Shown here piece after piece: positions 11,500 to 20,566 of a DNA stretch of 64,000 nucleotides; within the stretch, counting starts at the first letter, position 1; the number at the start of each line of letters is the position of its first letter. Source of the stretch: Alphaproteobacteria bacterium (GTDB lineage: Bacteria; Pseudomonadota; Alphaproteobacteria; Rickettsiales; UBA1997); NCBI GenBank assembly GCA_021151765.1, contig JAGKWR010000012.1, positions 1 to 64,000 of the forward strand, in the 5' to 3' direction. The translations under genes and the position numbers were made by a program. Under the pieces are notes generated by a model. The model worked only from the letters and a program-made list of their open reading frames with translations. It was not told the DNA's origin and did no database searches.

Positions 11500-12672
11500 A
11501 TGCTCGAATATTTCAAACAAACTATTACCGATTTAAAGAACGAAAATCGTTACCGCGAGTTCGTTGATATTTCTCGTCTCAAAGGACAATTTCCTTACGC
11601 GATTAATAATCAAAATGGTCAAAAAATTGTAGTGTGGTGTTCCAACGATTATTTAGGAATGGGACAAAATGAAGAAGCAATTAAACAAGCGATTTCCGCA
11701 CTACAAAGCTACGGAACTGGAGCTGGCGGGACACGAAATATTTCCGGGACTAATCATGAAATCGTCAAACTAGAACATAAAATTGCCCAACTTCATCAAA
11801 AAGAAGCCGCACTTACTTTTACTTCTGGCTATACTGCTAATGATACAACAATTCAGTCTCTAGTTAAAATTATTCCAAATTTAGTAATATTTTCTGACGC
11901 AAAGAATCATGCCTCAATCATAAGCGGTATCAGAAATAGCAAAGCCGTAAAGGAAGTTTTTAATCATAATGACATCGTACATTTGGAAGAGTTGTTGGAA
12001 AAATATTCACCTTCCCAACCAAAATTAATCATCTTCGAGTCAGTCTATTCAATGGATGGCGACTTCGGAAAAATCAGTGAAATTTGTCAACTCGCAAAAA
12101 AATACAATGCTTTAACTTTAGTTGACGAAGTTCACGGTGTCGGACTTTACGGTAATCAAGGTGCCGGCCTTGCAGAACAATTAAATCTGGGTCAGGAAAT
12201 CGACATTATTCAAGGCACTTTTGCCAAAGCTTATGGCACAATTGGCGGCTTTATTACTGCTAAAACGGAAATTATCGATGCCATTCGTTGCGTTGCTTCC
12301 GGTTTTATTTTCAGCACAGCCTTACCTCCAGTAATCGCTGCTGCAACCCTAGCCAATATCACACATCTACAAAACAGTAATGCTGAACGTCAAAAGATGC
12401 ATGAAAATGTCGCTAAGTTGAAAAGTGAGCTGCAAAAAATCGATATCAAAATCGTCGATAACCAATCACATATTGTATCTGTCAAAATTGGCGATGCCGC
12501 CAAAGCCAAAGAAATTTCGAAACGACTTTTAAATGAGCACAATATTTATGTTCAGCACATTAATTATCCGACAGTTGCAAAAGGTGATGAACGTCTGCGT
12601 ATAACAATTACGCCACTTCACACTGAAAAGATGATCAATGATTTAGTTTCAGCTTTGGCAAAATTAGTTTAG
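11500..12672 (+). CDS. hemA: 5-aminolevulinate synthase
   Basis: PLP enzyme that joins glycine and succinyl-CoA to give 5-aminolevulinate, the alphaproteobacterial (C4) entry to heme synthesis. The 390-residue protein matches the alpha-oxoamine synthase family: GTGAGGTRNISGT near 74, VDEVHGVGLYG near 209, and the PLP lysine at about 243 in GTFAKAYGTIGG. The family also contains glycine C-acetyltransferase and BioF; the FYRFVDISR-like opening and VWCSNDYLGMG favour ALAS. hemH is encoded 33 kb away. It overlaps the convergent ruvX by 4 bp. Confidence 0.9.
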   Translation: MLEYFKQTITDLKNENRYREFVDISRLKGQFPYAINNQNGQKIVVWCSNDYLGMGQNEEAIKQAISALQSYGTGAGGTRNISGTNHEIVKLEHKIAQLHQKEAALTFTSGYTANDTTIQSLVKIIPNLVIFSDAKNHASIISGIRNSKAVKEVFNHNDIVHLEELLEKYSPSQPKLIIFESVYSMDGDFGKISEICQLAKKYNALTLVDEVHGVGLYGNQGAGLAEQLNLGQEIDIIQGTFAKAYGTIGGFITAKTEIIDAIRCVASGFIFSTALPPVIAAATLANITHLQNSNAERQKMHENVAKLKSELQKIDIKIVDNQSHIVSVKIGDAAKAKEISKRLLNEHNIYVQHINYPTVAKGDERLRITITPLHTEKMINDLVSALAKLV

Positions 12673-13142
12673 ATACTGTCTAAAAAATGCTGTAAAATGA
12701 AGCTAGCGGCAATGTCATCAATGTGACGTGTTCTTTTTTTGCGTGATATTTCCGAAGTGTTAACATCACGCGCTTCCGCGCTAGTGTAACGTTCTTCAAA
12801 CAAAAATATTGGAAATTTAGACTGCAAAAATTGATCCAAATTTTTGGCAAAATTTTCTGCAAAAAACGTCATTTCGTAAGGATTATCTTGCAAATCAACT
12901 GGTCTTCCGATGACCAATCCAATCACTTCATGTTCTGCAATAAAATTTGCGATTTTTTCGAAATCTTTAATTTGGGCAACGCGATGAATGATTAGTTTTG
13001 GTGATGCGATGAAGCGCGAAGCATCAGAAAGAGCTAATCCAATACGTTTGGTGCCAACATCAATACCAAGAAATCTGCCAAACTTTGGTAATTCTTTTAG
13101 CACTTCTTGATTTGTGCACTCTTCAAAGTTAAAAATTGTCAT
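12669..13142 (-). CDS. ruvX: Holliday junction resolvase-like protein RuvX/YqgF
   Basis: RNase H-fold nuclease family proposed to resolve Holliday junctions and to process the 5' end of pre-16S rRNA. The 157-residue protein has GIDVGTKRIGLALSD with Asp28, VIGRPVDLQ in the middle, FEERYTSAEA near 115 and the C-terminal DDIAASFILQHFL. ATG start at 13142. It converges with hemA and is divergent from gatC across 35 bp. Confidence 0.93.
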   Translation of the reverse strand: MTIFNFEECTNQEVLKELPKFGRFLGIDVGTKRIGLALSDASRFIASPKLIIHRVAQIKDFEKIANFIAEHEVIGLVIGRPVDLQDNPYEMTFFAENFAKNLDQFLQSKFPIFLFEERYTSAEARDVNTSEISRKKRTRHIDDIAASFILQHFLDSI

Positions 13143-13177
13143 TATTCAAAAGTTTCTCAAAAAAATTTCATAAATTT

Positions 13178-13468
13178 ATGGCTCAACTTAGCGAAAAAGA
13201 CATCAAAAAAGTTGCCCGTTTGGCAAAAATTGCAATCACAGAAGAATCTTGCAAACAGCTTACAACACAAGTTGGAAGTATAATTGATTGGGTTGAGAAA
13301 TTAAAAGAAGTCAACACAGAAAACGTTGCTCCTCTGACTAACGTTCATGAAATGACTTTACGCCTTAACCAAGACATAATCAGCGATGGCAACAAATCAG
13401 AAGAAGTTTTGCAAAATGCTAAATCAGCGAAATATGGTTATTTCACGGTTCCAAAAGTAATTGAATAA
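13178..13468 (+). CDS. gatC: Aspartyl/glutamyl-tRNA amidotransferase subunit C
   Basis: Small scaffold subunit of GatCAB, which amidates Glu-tRNA(Gln) and Asp-tRNA(Asn). The 96-residue protein has the usual KKVARLAKIAIT helix, the VEKLKEVNTENVAPLTNV segment and the C-terminal FTVPKVIE. A TTG at 13136 would add 14 residues, but the ATG at 13178 begins exactly where homologues begin. gatA and gatB, common partners, are not adjacent; hdaA follows instead, 3 bp after the stop. Confidence 0.94.
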   Translation: MAQLSEKDIKKVARLAKIAITEESCKQLTTQVGSIIDWVEKLKEVNTENVAPLTNVHEMTLRLNQDIISDGNKSEEVLQNAKSAKYGYFTVPKVIE

Positions 13469-13471
13469 ACC

Positions 13472-14125
13472 TTGCAACAACTCAGTTTCATACTCCAGAA
13501 TCAATGCGATTTTACGGAAGAAAATTTCTTAATATTTCCGGAAAACTCTTCAGTGCACGGTTTTTTAGAAAAATTCTTTGCACAAGAAGAATTCTCTAGC
13601 GCACAATTTCCAGCCCTAATCATCAATGGCCCAATAGCTAGTGGCAAAACCCATTTGCTTAATATTTTTGCTCAAAAATCTGGTGCGAGATTTTTACAAC
13701 TCAACTCTGAAATTATTTTACAAGAAGATCATTTTTATATTTTCGAAAACATCGATCAAATCAAAGATGAAGAATTACTGTTTCACCTTATAAACAAAGC
13801 TTTCGTGGCCAAATCTTACTTGATTTTCAGCTCTACAGAAAAACCACAATTTAAATTAAAGGATTTGCAATCACGCATCAAAAATATCGTAAATATTGAG
13901 ATTGAAAATCTTCAACCCTCTTCAATTGAAATGTTACTGGTTAATCGCTTCGGACGCAAACAACTCAATATTTCATCACGCATCACTAATTTCATCGCAA
14001 CCACAATTGCACGCGATTATTCAAGAATAAATCAGGCGGTTGAGTTGATAGAGAAATTCTGTTTCGATTACAAAAAGTCACCAACTTTAAAAGAAGTTGG
14101 CGAATTACTTTTACTCAGATCTTAG
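13472..14125 (+). CDS. hdaA: DnaA-related regulator HdaA
   Basis: AAA+ protein resembling the ATPase core of DnaA, which with the beta clamp switches DnaA to its ADP form after initiation. The 217-residue protein has a Walker A NGPIASGKTH near 51-60, a degenerate Walker B around FENIDQI and the sensor region FSSTEKPQFKLKDLQSRIKN. It lacks the DnaA DNA-binding domain IV, as expected. The start is TTG at 13472, three bases after the gatC stop; no in-frame ATG is near. The last 15 bp overlap the convergent lysine-tailed gene. Confidence 0.85.
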   Translation: MQQLSFILQNQCDFTEENFLIFPENSSVHGFLEKFFAQEEFSSAQFPALIINGPIASGKTHLLNIFAQKSGARFLQLNSEIILQEDHFYIFENIDQIKDEELLFHLINKAFVAKSYLIFSSTEKPQFKLKDLQSRIKNIVNIEIENLQPSSIEMLLVNRFGRKQLNISSRITNFIATTIARDYSRINQAVELIEKFCFDYKKSPTLKEVGELLLLRS

Positions 14126-14533
14126 AAAGATTTTTTTGAAATCTTCGACTTTTTCTACTCTCTTTGCGTCACCTTCATTTACTATTTCCATTGCCGCAAT
14201 CTGTAAATAATCTTCCAAAATTTGCGTTTCCAAAGATTTGATTGCTGCTCTTACAGCCTTTAGCTGCATCAAAATATCGACACGTTTTTTTTCAGCCTCA
14301 ATCATTCTGTGAACGCCTCCCACTTGGCCAACGATACGGTTCATCCTATCTGTATAGTTATATGGAATTTTTATTTCCTTAGCAGCGGCTTTATTTGGTT
14401 TAGTAACTTTTACTGGTACTTTCTTTGTTGTCTTAACAGCTTTTACTACTTTCTTTGCTACTTTTTTTACAACTTTCTTCACCACTTTTTTAATAGGCTT
14501 TTTTACCGCCTTTTTTACAACTTTCTTCGCCAT
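14111..14533 (-). CDS. CsoR-fold protein with a lysine-rich histone-like N-terminal tail
   Basis: A 140-residue protein in two parts. Residues 1-53 are a lysine/valine-rich tail of KKVVKK-type repeats, resembling histone H1-like tails. Residues 60-115 match the CsoR/RcnR family of tetrameric DNA-binding metal sensors (MNRIVGQVGGVHRMIEAE). The metal ligands are gone: by my alignment Arg84 replaces the first Cys, Tyr109 the His and Ala113 the second Cys. A copper or nickel sensor role is therefore unlikely, and a nucleoid-binding role is plausible. It starts directly after the stop of the DOT1-like methyltransferase gene, in the same string. Confidence 0.75.
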   Translation of the reverse strand: MAKKVVKKAVKKPIKKVVKKVVKKVAKKVVKAVKTTKKVPVKVTKPNKAAAKEIKIPYNYTDRMNRIVGQVGGVHRMIEAEKKRVDILMQLKAVRAAIKSLETQILEDYLQIAAMEIVNEGDAKRVEKVEDFKKIFLRSE

Positions 14534-15145
14534 TTAAACCTCATAAAAGTAAGCTGTGGATTCACCCCAGCTGAATTCATATTTTTCACTGCCCAAGTTT
14601 TTAAAAGCACTATTATCAAGGGCTCTGATTGTCGTTACTATTTTCGTTCCGCTCTTTAATTCAGATAACATTTTGTTTTCCATCGCTACGAACAAATCAC
14701 GATCTTTAAAAGGATGATTCATAAAAATAAAATCAACCTCCGTTAAATCGAATTGCATAATATCTTGGCACAAAAAACTCAGCTCGCGATTGCCGATGTG
14801 ATTGGAGATTCGTGGTTGCACTTCACGTTCAAATTGCTCTTTCACTTCACAAGATTTTTGATACAAACCTTGCAAAAGCTCAACGCCTAAAGATTTTTTA
14901 AAATCACCAAGCAAGTGCGACAACACCACAACGCGACCAGTTCCAGAGCCGATATCTAAAAACACACCATCCATTTTCGGATCAACGCGAGTCATAATTT
15001 TTAGCCAAGTTTCTGGCGGAACTTCACCGTATAAAACTTCATTTTTATCGTTAAAACCAATGCGCGCTTGATGCGAGACTGAGTATCCATCGATGCTGTT
15101 GTAAAGATAATTGAAGTAAGTGTACGCAATAGTTGGATCGAGCAT
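14534..15145 (-). CDS. DOT1-like SAM-dependent methyltransferase
   Basis: Class I methyltransferase of 203 residues. The order of motifs resembles the DOT1 lysine methyltransferase domain: YGE at 39-41, motif I FLDIGSGTG at 62-70, the acidic Glu89 in GVEL, the motif IV-like FMNHPF at 141-146 and LKSGTKIVTT at 163-172. Bacterial members are usually annotated only as generic methyltransferases, and their substrates are mostly unknown. The frame is open upstream, but the ATG at 15145 overlaps the pepF stop (TAATG) and avoids an 18-residue extension. The next gene encodes a lysine-rich protein, a possible substrate. Confidence 0.72.
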   Translation of the reverse strand: MLDPTIAYTYFNYLYNSIDGYSVSHQARIGFNDKNEVLYGEVPPETWLKIMTRVDPKMDGVFLDIGSGTGRVVVLSHLLGDFKKSLGVELLQGLYQKSCEVKEQFEREVQPRISNHIGNRELSFLCQDIMQFDLTEVDFIFMNHPFKDRDLFVAMENKMLSELKSGTKIVTTIRALDNSAFKNLGSEKYEFSWGESTAYFYEV

Positions 15146-16932
15146 TATTTCTCCAATTGATCGATATAGCCAATAATCACATTCAAACCGGCTTGCCAAA
15201 ATTTTGGATCACGTGCGTCCAAACCAAACGGTTCTAGCATTTCTTTGTGATGTTTAGTGCCGCCAGCTGTCAACATTTCTAAATATTTTTCTGAGAAATT
15301 TTTGATTTTACCGGAAGCGTAAACGCCGTAAAGTGAGTTCACCAAACATTCGCCAAAAGCATAAGAATAAACGTAGAATGGCGAGTGGATGAAGTGCGGG
15401 ATATAGCTCCAAAAGAATTTGTATTCTTCATCAAATTTGAAAATTGGACCCAAGCTTTCTTTTTGCACTTCCAGCCAAAACTGACAAATTTTTTCGAGTG
15501 GGATTTCGCCTTCTTTACGGGCATCATGAACTTTACGTTCAAATTCCAAAAAGGCGATTTGTCTTACAGCCGTGTTGATCATGTCTTCAACTTTTGCAGC
15601 AATAATCAGTTTTCTTTTTTTGGCGTCTTTCTCATTTTTCAAAATTTTTTGGAAAGTTAATTGCTCTCCAAAAACCGAAGCTGTTTCTGCCAAAGTAAGT
15701 GGCGTGCCGCTCATCAAATAACCTTGACGACTTGCTAAATATTGATGCACGCCGTGTCCAAGTTCATGCGCCAGAGTCATCACGTCACGCACTTTTCCTT
15801 GGTAATTCATCAAAATGTAAGGATGAACGGATGGAACACATGGATGAGAAAAAGCACCGGAATCCTTGCCACTTCTGATATCAGCATCAATCCATTTTTT
15901 ATCAAAAAAGATTTTACCGATCTTTTTCATCTCAGGATGAAATTCTTCGTAAGCAGTTAGAACCAGATTTTTAGCGTCTTCCCACTCAATAATTTTATTT
16001 TCAGCTTTGCTCAATGGCGCGTTACGATCCCAATGATTGAGATAATCTTTACCTAAAATTTCCGCCTTAATTTTGTAATAACGGTGCGAAATTTTTTTGT
16101 AATTTTCTTTAACTTTTTTGACCAAAGTTTCGACAATTTCATCTTCAACAAAATTGCTTAAATTTCTTGCGGATATTGGTTTCTCAAAACCACGCCATTT
16201 ATCTTCAACCGCTTTGTCTTTTGCTAAAATATTGGTGATAAATGCAAAAGTTTTAGAGTTTTCTTCGAAAGTTTTGCCAATCGCTTTTGCCGCATCTTTT
16301 CTAACTTTTTCATCAGAATTTGAAGTCAGATCAAAAATTTCCTGCGAGTTCAAAATCTTGCCACGATAAGAAAATTTCAAATTGTTGACTGTCTCATCAA
16401 ACAAACGAACAAAGGCGTTGCGACCCGTAATGTTTTTTTCTAAGTCAAATTTTTCCAACTCTTGGCTGAGCTGATATTTTTTAAATGAGCGCGTATCGCG
16501 AATAAATGGCTGATATTTTTTCAACGCCGCATCTTTCAACAAAGTAGCGATTTTTTTGTCGTCAATTTGGTTGAGCTCGATTGAAAAAAACACCAAATGC
16601 GACTCATATTCGCTGAGTTTTTCATTGGTATTTTGATAAAAAGCGATGTTGTCGTGATTCGATAAATCAGCGGCGTAAAGCAATTGCGAGTAGCAACTAA
16701 CTTTGCCGATCATCTCACAAATTTTTTCATATTCAGAAATTGCTGACGCCAGTTTTTTGGCATCCAATTTTACAATTTTTCCGGCAAAATTCGCTGTAAA
16801 TTTAGCGGTTTCAGCAGCAATTTTTTTAATATCTGCCGCGATTTTTTTATCTTTCGGAGATGAATAAAAATCAGATAAATCCCAGCTTGGCGGGGTTTTT
16901 AGACTTTTCGTTTTTAGATTCTTTTGGGCCAT
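15145..16932 (-). CDS. pepF: Oligoendopeptidase F (M3B metallopeptidase)
   Basis: Cytosolic zinc endopeptidase that degrades short peptides. The 595-residue protein has the M3 zinc site HELGH near residue 387 (LAHELGHGVHQ), the distal glutamate region LAETASVFGEQL about 25 residues later and the C-terminal FYVYSYAFGECLVNSLY typical of PepF. It lies in a minus-strand string: one base after the cysteine-synthase homologue, and its stop overlaps the start of the methyltransferase. Confidence 0.95.
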   Translation of the reverse strand: MAQKNLKTKSLKTPPSWDLSDFYSSPKDKKIAADIKKIAAETAKFTANFAGKIVKLDAKKLASAISEYEKICEMIGKVSCYSQLLYAADLSNHDNIAFYQNTNEKLSEYESHLVFFSIELNQIDDKKIATLLKDAALKKYQPFIRDTRSFKKYQLSQELEKFDLEKNITGRNAFVRLFDETVNNLKFSYRGKILNSQEIFDLTSNSDEKVRKDAAKAIGKTFEENSKTFAFITNILAKDKAVEDKWRGFEKPISARNLSNFVEDEIVETLVKKVKENYKKISHRYYKIKAEILGKDYLNHWDRNAPLSKAENKIIEWEDAKNLVLTAYEEFHPEMKKIGKIFFDKKWIDADIRSGKDSGAFSHPCVPSVHPYILMNYQGKVRDVMTLAHELGHGVHQYLASRQGYLMSGTPLTLAETASVFGEQLTFQKILKNEKDAKKRKLIIAAKVEDMINTAVRQIAFLEFERKVHDARKEGEIPLEKICQFWLEVQKESLGPIFKFDEEYKFFWSYIPHFIHSPFYVYSYAFGECLVNSLYGVYASGKIKNFSEKYLEMLTAGGTKHHKEMLEPFGLDARDPKFWQAGLNVIIGYIDQLEK

Positions 16933-16933
16933 A

Positions 16934-17947
16934 TTATTTGATAAATTTAAATCCGGTTATTTCGACATCCGTGCTTAAAAAATGAGCCTTCACTGGCTCT
17001 TCTTTACATAAGCCAGTTGAAAGATATTTCAGCGCTGAATCACAAAAAATTGTTGCTACAACTTTATCAGAACTACCTTCGGCAATCAGTTTTAAAGCTG
17101 CAATAAAATTGCCACCCGAAGAAATACCAACCGACAAACCTGCATTATTTAGCTTTTGCGCCATTATTATCGCATCACCATCATCAACTGAAACAATTTT
17201 ATCCAAAGCCTTCAGATCAACAATTTCCGGAATAAAATCATCGCTAATTCCTTGAATTCTATGCTCGCCAATTTTCTTACCGCCAGTGCTCAAAGTTGGC
17301 GAATTTGCTGGCTCCATTGGATGACATTTGGTTTTTTTGCCTTCCAAACGACAATATTTTGCCAAACCCATAATTGTGCCACCAGTTCCAACGCCAGCAA
17401 CAAGATGATCTGGCTCTAAATCGATAGACTCAAGTTGGGCAAAAATTTCTGGCGCAGTAGTTCTGAAATGAGCTTCAGAATTTTCATGATTAGTAAATTG
17501 CTCTGCACAAAAAACATTGGGATTATTTTTGGCGTAACTTCTCGCTTCGGCGATTGAGTATAAAAATCCGCCTTGTTCACGAGTAACGCGAATAATTTCA
17601 GCACCGAAAGTTTCCATGGTTTTATAGCGTTCAGCACTCAACCAATCAGGCATATAAATTTTTACTGGATGACCTAAGGCACGGCCCAAAGCTGACAAAG
17701 CAATTCCCGTATTGCCACTTGTTGCTTCCACAATCAGATCTCCGGCTTTAATCGCGCCTTCTTCGTAAGCTTTTTTTAGGATGTAAAATGCTACGCGATC
17801 TTTGATTGAACCACTGAAATTGAAGGCTTCATATTTGGCATAAATTTTCAAATCACGACCTTTGTATTTGAAAGAAACTTCAACTAAAGGAGTGTGAAAA
17901 AATGCGCCTTCAAGTGCGGTAATTTTTTCGATATTTTTCTTAGCCAT
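16934..17947 (-). CDS. PLP-dependent cysteine synthase family protein
   Basis: Fold-type II PLP enzyme of the cysteine synthase / cystathionine beta-synthase family. The 337-residue protein has the PLP lysine at 49 in SGSIKDR, the substrate loop TSGNTGI, the phosphate loop GTGGTIMG and the C-terminal GISSGGN. By family it should make cysteine from O-acetylserine and sulfide, but related enzymes use other substrates. It sits two bases after an RNA methyltransferase gene and one base before pepF. No cysE is nearby. Confidence 0.85.
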   Translation of the reverse strand: MAKKNIEKITALEGAFFHTPLVEVSFKYKGRDLKIYAKYEAFNFSGSIKDRVAFYILKKAYEEGAIKAGDLIVEATSGNTGIALSALGRALGHPVKIYMPDWLSAERYKTMETFGAEIIRVTREQGGFLYSIAEARSYAKNNPNVFCAEQFTNHENSEAHFRTTAPEIFAQLESIDLEPDHLVAGVGTGGTIMGLAKYCRLEGKKTKCHPMEPANSPTLSTGGKKIGEHRIQGISDDFIPEIVDLKALDKIVSVDDGDAIIMAQKLNNAGLSVGISSGGNFIAALKLIAEGSSDKVVATIFCDSALKYLSTGLCKEEPVKAHFLSTDVEITGFKFIK

Positions 17948-17949
17948 GA

Positions 17950-19014
17950 TTATCTAGTAAAAATTGCAATCAGTTCCAAATGCTTGGTAGAGTAGAACTG
18001 GTCGAGAGCAAAAAGTTTGGTTATCTTGAAATTTTGTGCTTCCAAAATTTTAGCATCACGCCAAAAACTTTCAGGGTTGCACGATACGTAAATAATATTT
18101 TTTAAGTTGGATTTTGCAATTTCTAAAATCTGCGGAGACGCGCCATTTCTTGGCGGATTGATAATAACAAGATCAAAATCTTTTAGCTCTTTTGCATTTA
18201 ACGGAATAGCGAAAAGATCACGCTCTACTGCTTTAATTTTGTGTGACAATTGATTGGAAGCAGCGTTTTTACTGATCATATCGACCATTTTTTTATCCCC
18301 TTCAAAAGCAGTAATCGATTTTGTTAGTTCAGGAATTGCGAAAGAATAAGCCCCAAATCCGGCGTAAATATCAGCGATATTTTTGTAGGTTTTTTTCTCA
18401 TTTAAGAAGTCGCGAATTATTTTTATAATCGCTTGAAGCCCTGATTTTGTTGCTTGGATAAATATTTCTGAAGAGAGGTCAATCTTTACATCATTAATCA
18501 CAATTTGATTTTTACGCGCTAAAAAAATCGGCGTAACGTGATTTTTAATTTTATAAGAAGCGTTGAAATTTTGCTCTTTCGCGAAAGTGATTATTTTTTG
18601 CAGCTGCGTAAAACTTGGTTCTTTGTTTACTACAAAAACCAAGTCTAGACCGTTGTCAAATAAGGTTACAGCAACTTGCGTAAATAAGTTTTGTTCTTGC
18701 TTTTGTAAGAAACTTTTAACTTTTGGAATAACTTCAGAAATCGCTTTTTCAGCAACAAAACAACTTTCTATTTCGACAATTTCTTTTGATTTCTTCGCAA
18801 AAAAACCAAGCACATTTTTTTGCGCAATTTGCAAAATTATTTTGCGACGCGAAGCCGCTCCAACCCAAATCCACTCAGCTTCTTCTTTGATTTGGCTTTG
18901 CTTTAATTTTTGATAATTTTCTTCAGATAAATCTAAAAAATCACAACCACCACATTTCGAAAAATAAGGACAGGGCGCAGAAATTTCGGCGTTATTAATT
19001 TGAGACTGGTTCAT
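17950..19014 (-). CDS. RNA uracil-C5 methyltransferase, RlmD/TrmA family
   Basis: SAM-dependent methyltransferase that forms 5-methyluridine in rRNA or tRNA. The 354-residue protein has an N-terminal iron-sulfur cluster motif with Cys15, Cys21, Cys24 and a later Cys84, a SAM site in IYAGFGAYSFAI, NPPRNGASP, and the nucleophile cysteine in VSCNPESFWRD. The cluster cysteines favour RlmC/RlmD over TrmA, but the target nucleotide is not determinable. The TRAM domain seems to be missing, as in many short alphaproteobacterial members. It overlaps the end of murJ by 20 bp. Confidence 0.85.
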   Translation of the reverse strand: MNQSQINNAEISAPCPYFSKCGGCDFLDLSEENYQKLKQSQIKEEAEWIWVGAASRRKIILQIAQKNVLGFFAKKSKEIVEIESCFVAEKAISEVIPKVKSFLQKQEQNLFTQVAVTLFDNGLDLVFVVNKEPSFTQLQKIITFAKEQNFNASYKIKNHVTPIFLARKNQIVINDVKIDLSSEIFIQATKSGLQAIIKIIRDFLNEKKTYKNIADIYAGFGAYSFAIPELTKSITAFEGDKKMVDMISKNAASNQLSHKIKAVERDLFAIPLNAKELKDFDLVIINPPRNGASPQILEIAKSNLKNIIYVSCNPESFWRDAKILEAQNFKITKLFALDQFYSTKHLELIAIFTR

Positions 19015-20566
19015 TTTTCTTTCTCTGTAAAAAACGCGATTTAACTAAAATATTCAAACTACCCGAAAAATAAGCACTGACTGCGTAAACCAAGATTCCT
19101 ACCACAATCATAATTGTTAGCTGCAAAACTTTCGCGGTGTATTGCGCTTGGTGAAAATGTTGGCGCATTAAATATAAAGTCAAAGCCATCACCAAAGACG
19201 GAATCAAAATCTTCACCATTTTTTTGGCGAAACCTTTTTCAAAATAAAACTGCTGACGACGTATTAAAATCGTGATCAAGCTCCCTAAATTGAGGTAAGT
19301 TGACAAAACCGAAGCCAACACAATTCCTAAATATCCGAAGTTTAAATAGTAAAAAACTACGTTCCAAAATGCGTTATTGATCAAGCAAACAATGGCAATT
19401 TTCATCGGAGTTTTAGTGTCGCCACGCGCGAAAAATGCTGGCTCCATCACTTTTACTAAAACGTAAGAAGGCAATCCAAAAGAATAAAACATCAAAGCTT
19501 GCGCAACAACACCGCTTTCATTTGAAGTAAATTGGCCGCGCTCAAACAACGAAGAAATGATCGGATAAGCCAAAACTGTAAGCGCCAAAGTTGCAGGAAT
19601 TACTAAAATCATGCCGACTTCCAGCGCAGCATTTTGTAACTGAATTGCGGCGTCATCTTCTCCGGCTTTGATACGACGCGACAAAGCAGGCAACAAAGCA
19701 ATTCCGATTGCAATTCCAATCATCGCCAAAGGTAATTGGTTGATGCGATCAGCGTAATAAAGATAAGAAACTGCGCCGGCAATTGAGCTGGCAAAAATTG
19801 AATCAACCAACAAGTTGATTTGCATCACGTTAGCGCCGACAATTCCCGGTAAAAGTTTACGGAAAAACTTTTTGGTGTCAGCGTTAAACTGCGGCAATTT
19901 TGGATAAAGCAAATATCCAGCTTTGGTTGTGAAAGTGAAAAGCCATAAAAATTGCAAAATTCCCGCTACGAAAACACCCCAAGAAAGTGCGTAGGCGTAG
20001 TTTGGAACTAAAGTTCCGAAAACAAAAGTTGAGGCAATCATCGTCAAATTCAAAATGATTGGCGATGAAGCTGGAACCGCGAATTTACTCATCGAGTTCA
20101 AGATTCCGGAAAAAAGAGAAACTAAAGAAACGAAGATCAAATAGAAAATTGTGATGCGTGACAAAGCGATCAGCATCTCCGCTTTTTCAAGGTCAGCGAA
20201 AAATCCTGGGAATAATAATTTCATGAAAAACGGCATAAACATTTGCACGATAATTGTGAAAATGAGCAGCGCATAAAACAAAAGTGAAAAAATATTGCGG
20301 ACGAAAAGTAAGTCAGCTTGCGGATCGGCTTTACCATTTTTTTTATCTTGAATTTTTTCGATAAAAATCGGCACAAAAGCTGAATTGAAAGCGCCTTCGG
20401 CAAAAATACGACGGAAGAAATTAGGCAATCGAAACGCTGCAAAAAACGCGTCAGACAACATACTAACGCCTAAATATTGGGCGATGGTGATGTCACGAAT
20501 AAAACCTAAAACACGCGAAATCGAAATATAAAATGAGATGGTAAAAACCGAGCGAAAAATCGACAT
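18995..20566 (-). CDS. murJ: Lipid II flippase MurJ
   Basis: Polytopic inner-membrane protein of the MviN/MurJ family that flips lipid II to the periplasm. The 523 residues contain about 14 hydrophobic segments. Signatures include ISRVLGFIRDITIAQYLG at the N-terminus, SDAFFAAFRLPNFFRRIFAEGAFNSAFVP near 38-66, and EPAFFARGDTKTPMKIA near 383. It starts one base before the end of the UspA gene region and its end overlaps the RNA methyltransferase gene. Confidence 0.97.
   Translation of the reverse strand: MSIFRSVFTISFYISISRVLGFIRDITIAQYLGVSMLSDAFFAAFRLPNFFRRIFAEGAFNSAFVPIFIEKIQDKKNGKADPQADLLFVRNIFSLLFYALLIFTIIVQMFMPFFMKLLFPGFFADLEKAEMLIALSRITIFYLIFVSLVSLFSGILNSMSKFAVPASSPIILNLTMIASTFVFGTLVPNYAYALSWGVFVAGILQFLWLFTFTTKAGYLLYPKLPQFNADTKKFFRKLLPGIVGANVMQINLLVDSIFASSIAGAVSYLYYADRINQLPLAMIGIAIGIALLPALSRRIKAGEDDAAIQLQNAALEVGMILVIPATLALTVLAYPIISSLFERGQFTSNESGVVAQALMFYSFGLPSYVLVKVMEPAFFARGDTKTPMKIAIVCLINNAFWNVVFYYLNFGYLGIVLASVLSTYLNLGSLITILIRRQQFYFEKGFAKKMVKILIPSLVMALTLYLMRQHFHQAQYTAKVLQLTIMIVVGILVYAVSAYFSGSLNILVKSRFLQRKKNEPVSN

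Noticed and set aside
14111..14533. Copper-sensing CsoR repressor
   Set aside because: All three metal ligand positions are substituted and no copper gene is near.
14309..14659. Plus-strand frame of Phe/Tyr-rich sequence
   Set aside because: It mirrors the lysine-rich tail on the opposite strand.
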